Shown here: piece by piece, positions 1 through 9,265 of the stretch
Layout: each line of letters opens with the position of its first letter
Position numbering within the stretch: the stretch's first letter is position 1
NCBI GenBank assembly: GCA_964490845.1
Contig: CAZBED010000004.1
Span: 62,001 to 126,000 of the forward strand
Direction of reading: 5' to 3'
Length of the DNA stretch: 64,000 bases
Source: JADJSS01 sp964490845
Lineage (GTDB): Bacteria; Bacteroidota; Bacteroidia; Chitinophagales; JADIYW01
Translations under genes and position numbers: made by a program
Notes under the pieces: generated by a model
What the model saw: the letters and a program-made list of their open reading frames with translations, nothing else
What the model was told of the DNA's origin: nothing
Database searches by the model: none

Positions 1-1476
1 ATTATATTGCAGTGGAATATTATGCTGTATTTTATACTCTTCGAGCAGGTCTTTTAACGCCACCTGTACACCGAATTTTTTCAGGGTAGGGGGAAGAAGT
101 GTATGCGAAAACAGCCTTATTTTATCACAAACCGCATCTATTTCCTTAGTGATTTTTCTGATCTCCAAGTCAGTATCATTCGTCTTTACGGCAGACATTT
201 TCATTTTCACGGCAGACATCATAATGCCGATTCCGTCATGCAGTTCACGTCCTACACGGGCACGTTCATTTTGCTGGCCTTCTATTAAATAGAAATTATT
301 GTGTGAATTGATTAAGCTCATTTCTTTTTTCAGGTGATCATTGCTTTTTATAATTTTCAACACACGATAGACGGAGGATATACAAATTATAGTGGCTATA
401 AAGAATGCGTTGCTGTAGGTATATATTTGCCCGATGTAGACACCCCGTACATCGCTGCCAAACTCCGGTTGTGGATAAAACAGGAAAAAATTAAACGACA
501 CGGAGTAAATCATACTGAATAGAACGATGGATTTGTCGTTGGTATTAAAATATACGATTATGAAAGTAACGATAACAGTAGTGATGCAGACAATTACAAA
601 AATATTCTGAATAAAAATAAAGATTCTTTGCGCAGGTGTGCTGAATAATCCTGCAACGAGAGAAATCAGTACAAAAAACAAACCAAAATATATAAAATAA
701 CGCAACCTGTTATAAAATACTGGCAGATCCACCTTGTTTTTTATAAATCCTCTTAGAAATAAAATAGAGGTTATTAAATAAATAGATAACATGATTTTCT
801 TGAAAAAATAATCTACCGTCGGATAATCAGGCCATAAGAGTTCATATCCCAAATTGTTTTTAATAAATAGATAAAAGATTCCTGAAATCAAATACAACAG
901 ATAATAATAGTATTTACGGACATTGAGCAGATAGGTCAGAATAAAACAAATAAAGGTAAACAAAATCAGAATACCGTAAAACACGCCACGGGTGAGTTCT
1001 AACGCCTGCATTCTATTGAGTTTGGCTTCCTTTTTCCATACCAGTATCATTGGCTTTATCAGATTGTGAATATCGTCTTTATGAAAATTCAGAACGATAA
1101 TGTTGAGTTGCTGCGGTTTTATTTCAAACTGGAAAACGATATTCCTGTCGTAATAAATACGTTGGCTTAGTTTTTTGGAAACAAACACATAGCGTTGCAA
1201 TATACTGTCGTTTACTAACTGCATTAACGATATTTTCTCAATCTGCTGGATGGGAATTTCCAGCAATATTTCCTGTTTGGCCGGATGGGTGTTCAGTAAT
1301 TTCAGTTCATACTTTACCGAGTCCTGTGTTTCGGTGATGAATAAATACCTGGATGCCGGTTTGCAACGCATGGATTTATTGATGATAAAGATACTGTCTT
1401 CTTCCGCAGATGAAGTCTGCGTGATAAACAGAAATATCAGCCCCCAAATAATTCTTATGTGAGTTAATCTGCTCAA
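1..1476 (-). CDS. 7TM-DISM sensor histidine kinase, 3' end outside window
   Basis: The frame is open from a TTG start to the window edge (492 codons), so the C-terminal ATPase domain is missing here only because of the cut. The N-terminus reads as a signal peptide (MSRLTHIRIIWGLIFLF) followed by an extracellular beta-rich sensor of the 7TMR-DISM type up to about residue 165. A block of hydrophobic helices follows to about 390, then a HisKA_3 dimerisation motif ERARVGRELHDG with the phospho-acceptor His at residue 413. The TTG start overlaps the TGA stop of the preceding kinase by 2 bases (TTGA), which indicates translational coupling. No ATG fits ahead of the signal peptide, so TTG is preferred. 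It probably senses an extracellular ligand and passes phosphate to a NarL/LuxR-type regulator, but no regulator is visible at this end of the window. Confidence 0.85.
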   Translation of the reverse strand, partial: MSRLTHIRIIWGLIFLFITQTSSAEEDSIFIINKSMRCKPASRYLFITETQDSVKYELKLLNTHPAKQEILLEIPIQQIEKISLMQLVNDSILQRYVFVSKKLSQRIYYDRNIVFQFEIKPQQLNIIVLNFHKDDIHNLIKPMILVWKKEAKLNRMQALELTRGVFYGILILFTFICFILTYLLNVRKYYYYLLYLISGIFYLFIKNNLGYELLWPDYPTVDYFFKKIMLSIYLITSILFLRGFIKNKVDLPVFYNRLRYFIYFGLFFVLISLVAGLFSTPAQRIFIFIQNIFVIVCITTVIVTFIIVYFNTNDKSIVLFSMIYSVSFNFFLFYPQPEFGSDVRGVYIGQIYTYSNAFFIATIICISSVYRVLKIIKSNDHLKKEMSLINSHNNFYLIEGQQNERARVGRELHDGIGIMMSAVKMKMSAVKTNDTDLEIRKITKEIDAVCDKIRLFSHTLLPPTLKKFGVQVALKDLLEEYKIQHNIPLQYN

Positions 1477-3293
1477 CTAATATCTTTTAGTAATAAAATT
1501 AAATGTATGGTGGAACCAAACTTTTCATCGGACAAAATATAAAAATGGCCGTTTAAACTATTCATCCTGGATTCTATGTTCATCATCCCGATTCCTGATT
1601 TTTTTGCTGCTAATCCGGAAAATCCTATTCCGTTATCACTTATTTTTATCTGCAATGATTTATTATCCCGTATAGCGGAAATATTAACCAAATCAGCCTT
1701 TGAGTGTTTTATAATATTATTGGAAACTTCCTGAATAATGCGGTACAGGTTGATATTGGCAACGGCATTCAACTGCATATTGTCCGGTATCCTGCTAAAA
1801 TCATAATTTACCTCAAGTGAGGAAAATAATTTATCGGTGGCGGTAAGAATCAATTCGGTTAATTTCATCTTCTGCATATCGGGCGCAACATAATTGCTGG
1901 TGATGTTTTTTATGTCCTCCAGTGTGGTATTAATTTCCTTCAATACCAAAGGAATAATTTTGGTATCCGGCTGCTGCTGGTTTAATTGCAATAAATCTTT
2001 TTTTATCCTGTCGATATCTTTAGATATCCCGCTTTCGATAGATGACGTGATTTTCTCCCGTTCATCTTCCTGCCCAAGCACGAAAGTATTGATGTTTCTT
2101 TTTTGCAGAAAATCCAGCCTTTTTGCGGATATACTATTCTGCCGAATGAGGTTGTGGTAATTGACAGACATGAAAACGGTTACCAGAAACATCTCAAACA
2201 TGGTGATATAGTAGCAGTTTTGCGGTATAAACAAATTACTCGAAAAAAGCTGAAACTTGTTGAAGCCATTGAGAAACGGAAGCATGGCATATTCATTATT
2301 TATAAATAACAACCAGTTAATAAAATGAAGGATACTTCCGGCGGTTACCCAGATAATTTCTCTTCTTCTTGCGATGATATATGTATTGACACCAAGTATA
2401 ATTACCATTATGCCGTAAAAGATAAAGACGGCGTATATGAATCGCTGATTCCAGTTGGATTGTATGTTGTCATAGCTTTGGTTGTAAAACTGAATGAGAA
2501 AGAAAATACCAAATAACACCAATCCGGCAATGATAAACTTCAGCATCCATCCGGAAAAATTATTTTTAAACTGTACAGCAAAAAATAAGCGGATAAAGGA
2601 AATATGTGCGATGAGGTACCCCAATACAGCAACCACCGCGATGTGTTTCTGAGTTGCAGCCGAGTAAAACCAGCCATACTGATACCCATTGCCGCTGTAC
2701 TGAAAAAACAGAATGAATGTGAAGAAGTGTATCGCTAAATATATCAAGAAGAATTTGCTGTTACTGAAAATATAAAAGCATATCAGGAGCAATAAATACA
2801 TAAAGACGATACCATAAAATATACCTACCATGAAGTTGTCGTGATTAGTTGCCTTGATAAAACTGTTTTCAGATGCGAGTTGTATCCTGAAATTAATTGG
2901 TTGCCACTGTTTACGGATGGTATACTTTATGGTTTTCGTTTCGTGCGCTCTTAACAGAAATGGATAAACATGATTATAATGTTTAAATTGCCGTTCTGTA
3001 TATCGTATTAAATCACCCAAAACCGTTTTAGTGGTATCATCCTCAATGATAATTTTATCCAGTGTAGGATTTATAAAACTCAGGTAAAGATTTTTATCCG
3101 CATCCGTAACGTTCTGAAGCGTTATATTCCGGACAAAATCCTGTTGTGCCGGATTATAATGCGTGTTGAGTGTATTTTCCAGCTCTGTCGATGTAAATTT
3201 GTCATTTATCAGTACACGAGTATTGCTGAAGACATCCGACCACAGGCAGATAAGCAAACAGGTAGCTAAATAATATGTCCATCTGCTTTTCAT
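1473..3293 (-). CDS. 7TM-DISM sensor kinase homologue with degenerate phospho-acceptor site
   Basis: This 606-residue membrane protein has a signal peptide, a 7TMR-DISM extracellular domain (about 25-165), seven predicted membrane helices (about 175-400) and a C-terminal kinase core. The dimerisation helix aligns without gaps to that of the next gene (GQEDEREKI against GQQNERARV). However, the invariant LHD is replaced by IES, with Glu420 where the phosphorylated His should be. The ATPase domain looks intact: an N-box with RIIQEVSNNIIKH, a G1 box DNGIGF and a G2 box GIGMMNI. It may therefore be a pseudokinase that acts as an allosteric partner of the intact kinase encoded immediately downstream (2-base overlap). 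Its own ATG overlaps the stop of the MmcQ/YjbR gene (ATGA). The partnership is inference; the missing His is seen directly. Confidence 0.9.
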   Translation of the reverse strand: MKSRWTYYLATCLLICLWSDVFSNTRVLINDKFTSTELENTLNTHYNPAQQDFVRNITLQNVTDADKNLYLSFINPTLDKIIIEDDTTKTVLGDLIRYTERQFKHYNHVYPFLLRAHETKTIKYTIRKQWQPINFRIQLASENSFIKATNHDNFMVGIFYGIVFMYLLLLICFYIFSNSKFFLIYLAIHFFTFILFFQYSGNGYQYGWFYSAATQKHIAVVAVLGYLIAHISFIRLFFAVQFKNNFSGWMLKFIIAGLVLFGIFFLIQFYNQSYDNIQSNWNQRFIYAVFIFYGIMVIILGVNTYIIARRREIIWVTAGSILHFINWLLFINNEYAMLPFLNGFNKFQLFSSNLFIPQNCYYITMFEMFLVTVFMSVNYHNLIRQNSISAKRLDFLQKRNINTFVLGQEDEREKITSSIESGISKDIDRIKKDLLQLNQQQPDTKIIPLVLKEINTTLEDIKNITSNYVAPDMQKMKLTELILTATDKLFSSLEVNYDFSRIPDNMQLNAVANINLYRIIQEVSNNIIKHSKADLVNISAIRDNKSLQIKISDNGIGFSGLAAKKSGIGMMNIESRMNSLNGHFYILSDEKFGSTIHLILLLKDIS

Positions 3294-3649
3294 GGCAATT
3301 GTTCCAGTTCGCTTCTTAGTTTTTTTGTCATGCCCTTTGTGACTTCATGGTAGGAATGGTCAATCATTTCATAAAATGTTTTGTCTGAAAACTCCCCGGC
3401 CCACCACACCGTATTCCAGTGTTTTTTATTCATGTGATAGCCGGGCTGCACACACTCGTATTGCTCTCTCCACTGCACCGCCAGTTCCGGGTCGCATTTC
3501 AGATTGACACTGATATCTACCGAATTAATATTCATCAGCAAAAATATCTTTCCCATTACTTTAAACACCAGCGTTTCATTGTCAAAGGGAAATTCTTCCG
3601 TGACGCCTTTCTTACGGATACAATATTCCCGGATAGCTTCAACTGTCAT
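3290..3649 (-). CDS. MmcQ/YjbR family protein
   Basis: This small cytosolic protein of 119 residues has the typical MmcQ/YjbR layout. It begins with an N-terminal helix (MTVEAIREYCIRKKGVTEEF) and FPFD, followed by a beta-sheet core with the VMGKIFLLMNI strand. The HMNKKHWNTVWW motif comes next, and a C-terminal helix ends it. The family has a CyaY-like or double-wing DNA-binding fold, but its physiological role is not established. It is the first gene of a minus-strand run with the two 7TM-DISM kinases: its TGA overlaps the ATG of the next gene by 4 bases. It is divergent from aceK with only 82 bp between starts, so both promoters must lie in that gap. Confidence 0.85.
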   Translation of the reverse strand: MTVEAIREYCIRKKGVTEEFPFDNETLVFKVMGKIFLLMNINSVDISVNLKCDPELAVQWREQYECVQPGYHMNKKHWNTVWWAGEFSDKTFYEMIDHSYHEVTKGMTKKLRSELEQLP

Positions 3650-3668
3650 CCTGAGTCGATTTTTATTT

Positions 3669-3676
3669 TATATTTG
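3669..3676 (+). promoter_or_regulatory. -7 promoter element, aceK
   Basis: TATATTTG matches the Bacteroidota -7 consensus TAnnTTTG exactly and lies 55 bp before the aceK ATG. No clear -33 TTG is seen at 19-21 bp upstream. The call rests on the -7 match and position only. Confidence 0.4.
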
Positions 3677-3731
3677 TGAAACCAAGCAGCATTATACAAA
3701 TGGCCATTGTTTGCTTAAAAATACACAATAA

Positions 3732-5453
3732 ATGATAAACCGGAATATTGTACATGAAGTAGCCGCCACAATCGCCGAAAAATACGATAACTTACTCGGC
3801 GCCTTTAATGATATTACACTTTGTGCTAAAGAATACTTTGAAAACAGACGCTTCAAGGACCTGTTTTTCCGGCAGCAGGAACGGTATCGACTGTACGGAC
3901 AGTCTGTAAAACTGGTTTTTGCCAGCACCCAGGAGTTATTAGGGGAGAACCTGCATAATATTGAATATTGGAAAGCCATCAAAATTGAATTTTCCAGCAT
4001 CACAAAAGACAAGCCGCACAGGCTCAATTCAGAAACCTTTTATAATTCCATTACCCGGAAAGTATTCATTGACAAGAGCTTCAATTCAGATTACGAATTT
4101 TTCGATTATACCGACTATAAACCCATGCCCAAATACGATGTGGAAATCTTCGATACAATAGATTGTTCGCATTTTTCCGTGGTTGCCATCAAACAGATTC
4201 TTAAATACTTTCAGTTCAGTGTGCCGTTTGAGGACATTGACAGGGATGCCCAGCTGATTTTTGATGAAATGGCTCCCACCATTATTCACCAGAAATCCAA
4301 TTTATTTTTAGACAGGATTGAGATTCTGAAACCTGTTTTTTATCGTAACAGAGGCGCTTTTATTGTAGGCCGTTTATTTTATAAAAACTGGTCGATGCCT
4401 ATTGTAATTCCTTTGTTAAATGAAGAAAAAGGTATTTTTGCCGATTCTGTGATTTATGCGCCGGCAGAAATCAGTATTATTTTCAGCTTTACGAGAGCTT
4501 CTTTTTTTGTCTTTACTAAATACCCCGCTCAGCTGATTGATTACCTGAAGGCGATGCTGACACATAAGGCGGTGGGAGAGTTGTATGATTCCATCGGCTA
4601 TTACCGGCACGGAAAAACGATTTTGTACCGTGATTTGATGAATTACATTCACAATCATGAAGATAAGTTCATTATCGCGCCTGGTATCAAAGGGATGGTG
4701 ATGGCGGTCTTTACGCTGAAATATTACAATTTTGTCTTCAAGATTATTCGTGATAAGTTTGAAGCGCCCAAAAATTGCACCCGGGAATTTGTTATCAAAA
4801 AATATGAAGAGGTGGAGATAAATGACAGAGTGGGCAGGATGGCCTATGCGCATCTTTTTGAAAATTTAGAATTTCCGAGGCATTTATTCACCTTTGAACT
4901 AATACAGGAACTGCAGGATTCGTGTAAAGAATCGGTAGAATTTAAAGGAGATAAGGTCCTCATCAAACACGTTTACATTGAACGTCGAATGTCGCCACTG
5001 AATTTATATCTGCAAAACGCAAATCCGATTGATGCCTGCCGGGTTATTCTTGATTATGGATTTTGTGTAAAGGAACTGGCGGCGGCCAATATTTTCCCGG
5101 GTGACTTGTTACTGAAGAATTTTGGTGTAACCCGTCATGGCCGGGTAATTTTTTATGATTATGACGAAATCGCCAAGGTGACGGACTGTCGTTTCAGGCG
5201 ATTGCCGGATATGAATAATGAAGACGACACACGCAGTAACTTTGAAATGATCACCGCAGAGCCTAACGATATTTTTCCGGAAGAATTTAAAGCCTTTATG
5301 GCACCGGAAGGGCCAATTGGGGATATTTTTTTAGCAGAACACAATGAAATTTTTGACCCCAAATACTGGCGAGACATTCAAAAACGTATTGAAGCGGGTG
5401 AATACCTCAGTTTTTATGCCTATGACCAATACCGTAGATTCAAACGAAATTAA
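3732..5453 (+). CDS. aceK: Isocitrate dehydrogenase kinase/phosphatase
   Basis: This bifunctional enzyme phosphorylates and dephosphorylates isocitrate dehydrogenase, steering carbon between the TCA cycle and the glyoxylate bypass. At 573 residues it matches the usual family length (about 570-600). The AceK-specific ATP-binding loop APGIKGMVMAVFTL starts near residue 316. The kinase core motifs HVYIERRMSPLNLYL (near 415), AAANIFPGDLLLKNFGVTRHG (just after 445) and VIFYDYDEI (near 473) are all present, and the C-terminal region includes DIFPEEF. It is a single gene preceded by its own -7 element, with no aceA, aceB or icd neighbour in view. AceK is best known from Proteobacteria, so finding it in a Bacteroidota chromosome is unusual and suggests transfer or an undersampled lineage. 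The product call itself is very secure. Confidence 0.95.
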   Translation: MINRNIVHEVAATIAEKYDNLLGAFNDITLCAKEYFENRRFKDLFFRQQERYRLYGQSVKLVFASTQELLGENLHNIEYWKAIKIEFSSITKDKPHRLNSETFYNSITRKVFIDKSFNSDYEFFDYTDYKPMPKYDVEIFDTIDCSHFSVVAIKQILKYFQFSVPFEDIDRDAQLIFDEMAPTIIHQKSNLFLDRIEILKPVFYRNRGAFIVGRLFYKNWSMPIVIPLLNEEKGIFADSVIYAPAEISIIFSFTRASFFVFTKYPAQLIDYLKAMLTHKAVGELYDSIGYYRHGKTILYRDLMNYIHNHEDKFIIAPGIKGMVMAVFTLKYYNFVFKIIRDKFEAPKNCTREFVIKKYEEVEINDRVGRMAYAHLFENLEFPRHLFTFELIQELQDSCKESVEFKGDKVLIKHVYIERRMSPLNLYLQNANPIDACRVILDYGFCVKELAAANIFPGDLLLKNFGVTRHGRVIFYDYDEIAKVTDCRFRRLPDMNNEDDTRSNFEMITAEPNDIFPEEFKAFMAPEGPIGDIFLAEHNEIFDPKYWRDIQKRIEAGEYLSFYAYDQYRRFKRN

Positions 5454-5476
5454 GTATCATCACATTATCCAATTCT

Positions 5477-6307
5477 ATGAAAAAAATTATTTTGTTTCTT
5501 TTATTTCCCATCGTCTTATTGTCCTGTAAAAATACGGATACGGGTTCTGATAAACGATTCGTAAAAGCAAATTACTATATTAATGATTCATTTGTAGGGA
5601 AAACTGACTATTTGTATGATGACAGCAGTGGTTTACTAATAAGTGAGACTACTCATATTTATGTAAACAAATTCGTTAAAAATCTTTATAATTACTTCAA
5701 GGATTCCATTACTGTCAGTCAGGTCATTTTTAATGGATCAGACTCCATACACAATTTGATTATTCTATTTACAACAGGAAATGAGCGATTGGTCTCCAGA
5801 ATAAAGACATACAATAACGAAAACCTTACCGTAAATTCTGATAGAATTTACTATTATGATTTATCGTATCATATTCTTCAAATCAATTACTTTACAGGAT
5901 TACAACTTTTTGATTTTAACTATACGCTTAATGCTATTTCAAGTTATAAGTTATTATTTCCCAGAATATTACCTCCATATGGTAATGATACGATTCAAGT
6001 ATCGGCCAACTATTTGACGATTGTAAATCAACCCGGAATTAATAATTTTCTGCTGGTAAACATGTTTAATGTTATTTCCGGTGAATTTCAGACTATGAAT
6101 CTAGAATTAACGGGCTGTTCTTTTAATACTGCCGGTAATCTGCTGACAAGCCTAAATTTTATACCTAATACTTTACCGGATTATACGTATCAATATACTT
6201 TTGACTCCAAACAACGGGTAAGCACCAAAATACTGGATTACATTTCTCCGGTAGAGCTTCCGCCAAATCAGCTTTATAAAACAGAGTATATTTACCCGAA
6301 TGAATAG
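5477..6307 (+). CDS. Putative lipoprotein, function unknown
   Basis: This protein of 276 residues begins MKKIILFLLFPIVLLSC. The lipobox LLSC puts the acylated Cys at 17, so it is very likely anchored to a membrane. The rest is Tyr/Asn-rich and beta-strand-like, with no motif I recognise. The pattern of YDDSSG, TFDSKQRVS and EYIYPNE segments is reminiscent of YD-type or DUF4595-like Bacteroidota lipoproteins, but I would not assign a family. It starts 23 bp after aceK, so it could be cotranscribed. From here to 7.7 kb base composition drops clearly towards AT. The following 239 bp (6308-6546) are very AT-rich with no gene, hairpin or repeat I can support. Confidence 0.8.
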   Translation: MKKIILFLLFPIVLLSCKNTDTGSDKRFVKANYYINDSFVGKTDYLYDDSSGLLISETTHIYVNKFVKNLYNYFKDSITVSQVIFNGSDSIHNLIILFTTGNERLVSRIKTYNNENLTVNSDRIYYYDLSYHILQINYFTGLQLFDFNYTLNAISSYKLLFPRILPPYGNDTIQVSANYLTIVNQPGINNFLLVNMFNVISGEFQTMNLELTGCSFNTAGNLLTSLNFIPNTLPDYTYQYTFDSKQRVSTKILDYISPVELPPNQLYKTEYIYPNE

Positions 6308-6546
6308 TGGTAAAGCGTTTTATCTAGTTGTTTAACTAAATGTGATTCTAGTACTTTGGCAATATTTTACTTAACATAATATAAATTATAGGACATAAAT
6401 ATAAGGGTAAACTAAATACAATATACTGGTTTACAATATAAAATAGTAAATTGTTTATATTCAATTGGAGGAAAAATGTAAGATTTAAATAGTAAAATAG
6501 AGATTAAAAAATTTATATTGGAATCAATTTTAATTTAACTTGATTT

Positions 6547-7716
6547 ATGAGAAATAAGAAATCAATATTTGTTGTATTCATCTTAATAATAACGGTACTG
6601 CATATTTTAATGTTTAAGTATACAGGCATTTCTTTACCCAGTTCCACTCTCTTGTTTTATTACCTGATTTATTTAGGTATAAAACAACTCCTGTCAATTA
6701 TAAAGAACTTAAATTTAAGACAATTGATGCTCATTAATCTTCGTATAACACTTGTTTTGTGTTTAGTATTAGAATTTGTTATTGCGTTTGTTCTAAAATG
6801 GGATACCCAACCGACAGAGCAAAAAAACGGAGTTTATCATTCAACTTATAAAGGATATTTTGTTGAACATTTTTGTCAAGGTTATAAGCCCTATTCTACA
6901 TATTTCCAAAATGGAAACGATCCCAGGTATATAGTTAATTATAATTCTAAGGGTTTACGTGGTACGATACCAGTTAAAGAAAAGAAAATGAATGAATTAC
7001 GTGTTGCGGCCTTGGGTGATTCATTTGTTGAAGGTTATGGCTCACCTTATGATTCTACGATACCTATATTAATAGAAAATAAACTTAAAGCATTCATGAA
7101 TGTTGTATCCGTTATGAACGCAGGGATATGCGGAAGTAACCCTCTCTATGAAATATGCTTATACAATAACACTATTAAGCAATACAATCCAGATATTGTA
7201 TTAATTTTTACTAATGTAACTGACATTATGGATGTGGAGTATTATTTACATCAGCATTCAATACCTGTTTATGAATATTTTTTTGCTACATCACACATTT
7301 TCAGAATATTATACGGTCATTTGGTCGGTTATGATCTATCTAAAGAAACAAATTGCAAATGGAGTAAGTCTAAGGTTAAGTATTACAGTAATCTCATTGT
7401 TGAAAAAATATCCTTATTGGAAAATGAACTAAGAATGAAAAACCAACGGTTGGTGGTTGTTTATGTACCTTTAAAAGAAGAAATCACAGGCAGTAAAAAG
7501 GTAAAATGGTCAAAAGCCCTGCATACAGCTATAGTCCAATCAAAGTTAACCTATATTGACTTAGGAAAACATTATCGGCAATATTTCAAACAAAATATAA
7601 ACGAAATCGATAATTATTACTTACAAAATGATTTTCATAACAACTCATTAGGCTATAATTTAATAGCTCATATAATAGTTGAAAATTTAAAAAATGATAT
7701 TTTAAATCGTCAGTAA
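6547..7716 (+). CDS. SGNH/GDSL-like hydrolase with N-terminal membrane helices
   Basis: This protein of 389 residues has two hydrophobic helices in the first 85 residues, followed by an SGNH-type domain. Block I, ALGDSFVEGYG, carries the nucleophile Ser near 160. NAGICGSNP provides the block II Gly. Block V, DFHNNSLGYNLIA, supplies the Asp/His pair near 365. The block III GxND is poorly conserved (TNVTDIMD). Such membrane-tethered SGNH proteins often act as acetyl- or acyl-esterases on surface polysaccharides, but no substrate can be read from the sequence. The coding region is markedly AT-rich compared with its neighbours. It ends 15 bp from the convergent thioredoxin-fold gene. Confidence 0.75.
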   Translation: MRNKKSIFVVFILIITVLHILMFKYTGISLPSSTLLFYYLIYLGIKQLLSIIKNLNLRQLMLINLRITLVLCLVLEFVIAFVLKWDTQPTEQKNGVYHSTYKGYFVEHFCQGYKPYSTYFQNGNDPRYIVNYNSKGLRGTIPVKEKKMNELRVAALGDSFVEGYGSPYDSTIPILIENKLKAFMNVVSVMNAGICGSNPLYEICLYNNTIKQYNPDIVLIFTNVTDIMDVEYYLHQHSIPVYEYFFATSHIFRILYGHLVGYDLSKETNCKWSKSKVKYYSNLIVEKISLLENELRMKNQRLVVVYVPLKEEITGSKKVKWSKALHTAIVQSKLTYIDLGKHYRQYFKQNINEIDNYYLQNDFHNNSLGYNLIAHIIVENLKNDILNRQ

Positions 7717-7731
7717 ACGACTAACAATTTA

Positions 7732-9138
7732 CTACTTCTTATCCAGAAGCTGCTGAAAAACCTCCTCCAGTTGTTCAGGATGCAAATCTTTACCGACGAT
7801 TTTATTATTCTTGTCCAAAACATAAATCTCCGGCGTTACATCTATATGGTATTTTTTGTAATACAGGCTTTCCATTTTTGGATCAAATACGTTGTGAAAA
7901 TTCTCGGTATGGTACTTAACCACAAATTCACGCCATTTAGTTTCGCTATCATCCAAACTGAGCGCATAAACGGAAACGTTGTCATTCCATTTAGTAAGCA
8001 ATTCCTGAAGCTTTGGCGCTTCCTCCTGGCAATGACTACAATCCGGATCATATAAAAAGGCAATTTTTATGGGGGTTTTTAAGTCATAGAGATTCTCATA
8101 TTCGCCATTCAGGTTCTTACAGCGTAAATCCTGACCGATGCTTCCCAGCATACTCGGACGCATAGCATTTACTTTCAGACGTATCTTTGTCAGCTCATAC
8201 GGATTCTCCTTGAACCAGGGTCCGGCAATTTCATCTGTAAAATAGTTATCAGCCATATACACCAAAATCTTTTCGTCCCCCATAATACTTGGTTTCTCAT
8301 ACTGTATGGCAATCCAGTTAACTATAAATTTAAAACATTCAGGGCATTTTCTGGATTTTTCAATTAATGGTATGGCATATTTTATGATAGAATCCGGATT
8401 TTGGGGCACTAATTGAGTTATATAAGTCTTTAATTTATTGGCAATTATAGGTGTTCTCAACAGCTTTTCATCCGAAATATCGGTATTGTTCCAATATTCA
8501 GTACGATACAACTGAACCTGTAAGGCCGTATCTAAAGTGCCATTGGCTTTTTTAGGATATTGCAATGTCGGATTTTGGCCCGACAATTTGAAATAAGTGA
8601 AAAACGTATGTGGATATTGGGCAGAAATTGTTTGCAGATATTCCTTTCTCTCCCTTATAAGTGCTTCTTTTTGAGAATTTAGAGAGATATAAAACTGATT
8701 GTCAGGTGATAGCAACTTCATTGCCGTTTCAATAGAGTCTAATCGCTTTCGGTGCGAAGTTTCAAATTGTTGATTCTCATAAAACAGGGTATTGTCTGCA
8801 CTCCCTTTAATTTTCATATGTCCGGCAATATCTGATGTATCCGTCTGCATCGAAAATTGCTGTTCCTTATCCACTAAAAACTGTACAAAACTGCGTTGAT
8901 CGGGAAAAACAAAGTAATACAAGCCTCCCTGCAGTAATTCACTACGGGTATATACAGCTTTCCCGTTTTTGGCGGGCAAAGTATCCACCAGGTAATTATT
9001 ATTCCCCAACATTCCTACGATTTTGCAGAAACCGTCTTGCATACCTTTGATTTCAAAGGATATAGAAACTTTTGGTTGAGCTTGAACAGTATAAAAAATA
9101 AAAAATGAAAAAGCTAAAAGTATACGCACGGGCTTCAT
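7732..9138 (-). CDS. Exported TlpA-like thioredoxin-fold protein (DUF4369/DUF5106 type)
   Basis: This 468-residue protein has a signal peptide (MKPVRILLAFSFFIFYTVQAQ). An N-terminal beta domain of DUF4369 type (about 22-120) is followed by a helical middle region. The C-terminal thioredoxin fold, about 330-468, has the redox motif CSHC in DPDCSHCQEEAPKL. A cis-Pro follows in VTPEIYVLDKN. The arrangement is common in Bacteroidota and is thought to act as a periplasmic thiol-disulfide reductase, possibly for extracytoplasmic cysteine proteins. It stands alone on the minus strand, convergent with the SGNH gene and divergent from the glycosyltransferase at 9266. Confidence 0.85.
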   Translation of the reverse strand: MKPVRILLAFSFFIFYTVQAQPKVSISFEIKGMQDGFCKIVGMLGNNNYLVDTLPAKNGKAVYTRSELLQGGLYYFVFPDQRSFVQFLVDKEQQFSMQTDTSDIAGHMKIKGSADNTLFYENQQFETSHRKRLDSIETAMKLLSPDNQFYISLNSQKEALIRERKEYLQTISAQYPHTFFTYFKLSGQNPTLQYPKKANGTLDTALQVQLYRTEYWNNTDISDEKLLRTPIIANKLKTYITQLVPQNPDSIIKYAIPLIEKSRKCPECFKFIVNWIAIQYEKPSIMGDEKILVYMADNYFTDEIAGPWFKENPYELTKIRLKVNAMRPSMLGSIGQDLRCKNLNGEYENLYDLKTPIKIAFLYDPDCSHCQEEAPKLQELLTKWNDNVSVYALSLDDSETKWREFVVKYHTENFHNVFDPKMESLYYKKYHIDVTPEIYVLDKNNKIVGKDLHPEQLEEVFQQLLDKK

Positions 9139-9265
9139 TATGGGTTAGTTTATATTCGCAAAATTGCAAAATATATGCCATTTTATCTAAAGTTTAATAA
9201 AAACCCGAAAATTCTTTTTTTAGCGCATTTCATCTATCTTTAGCGTTTTAATTCAGCGTAAACAC

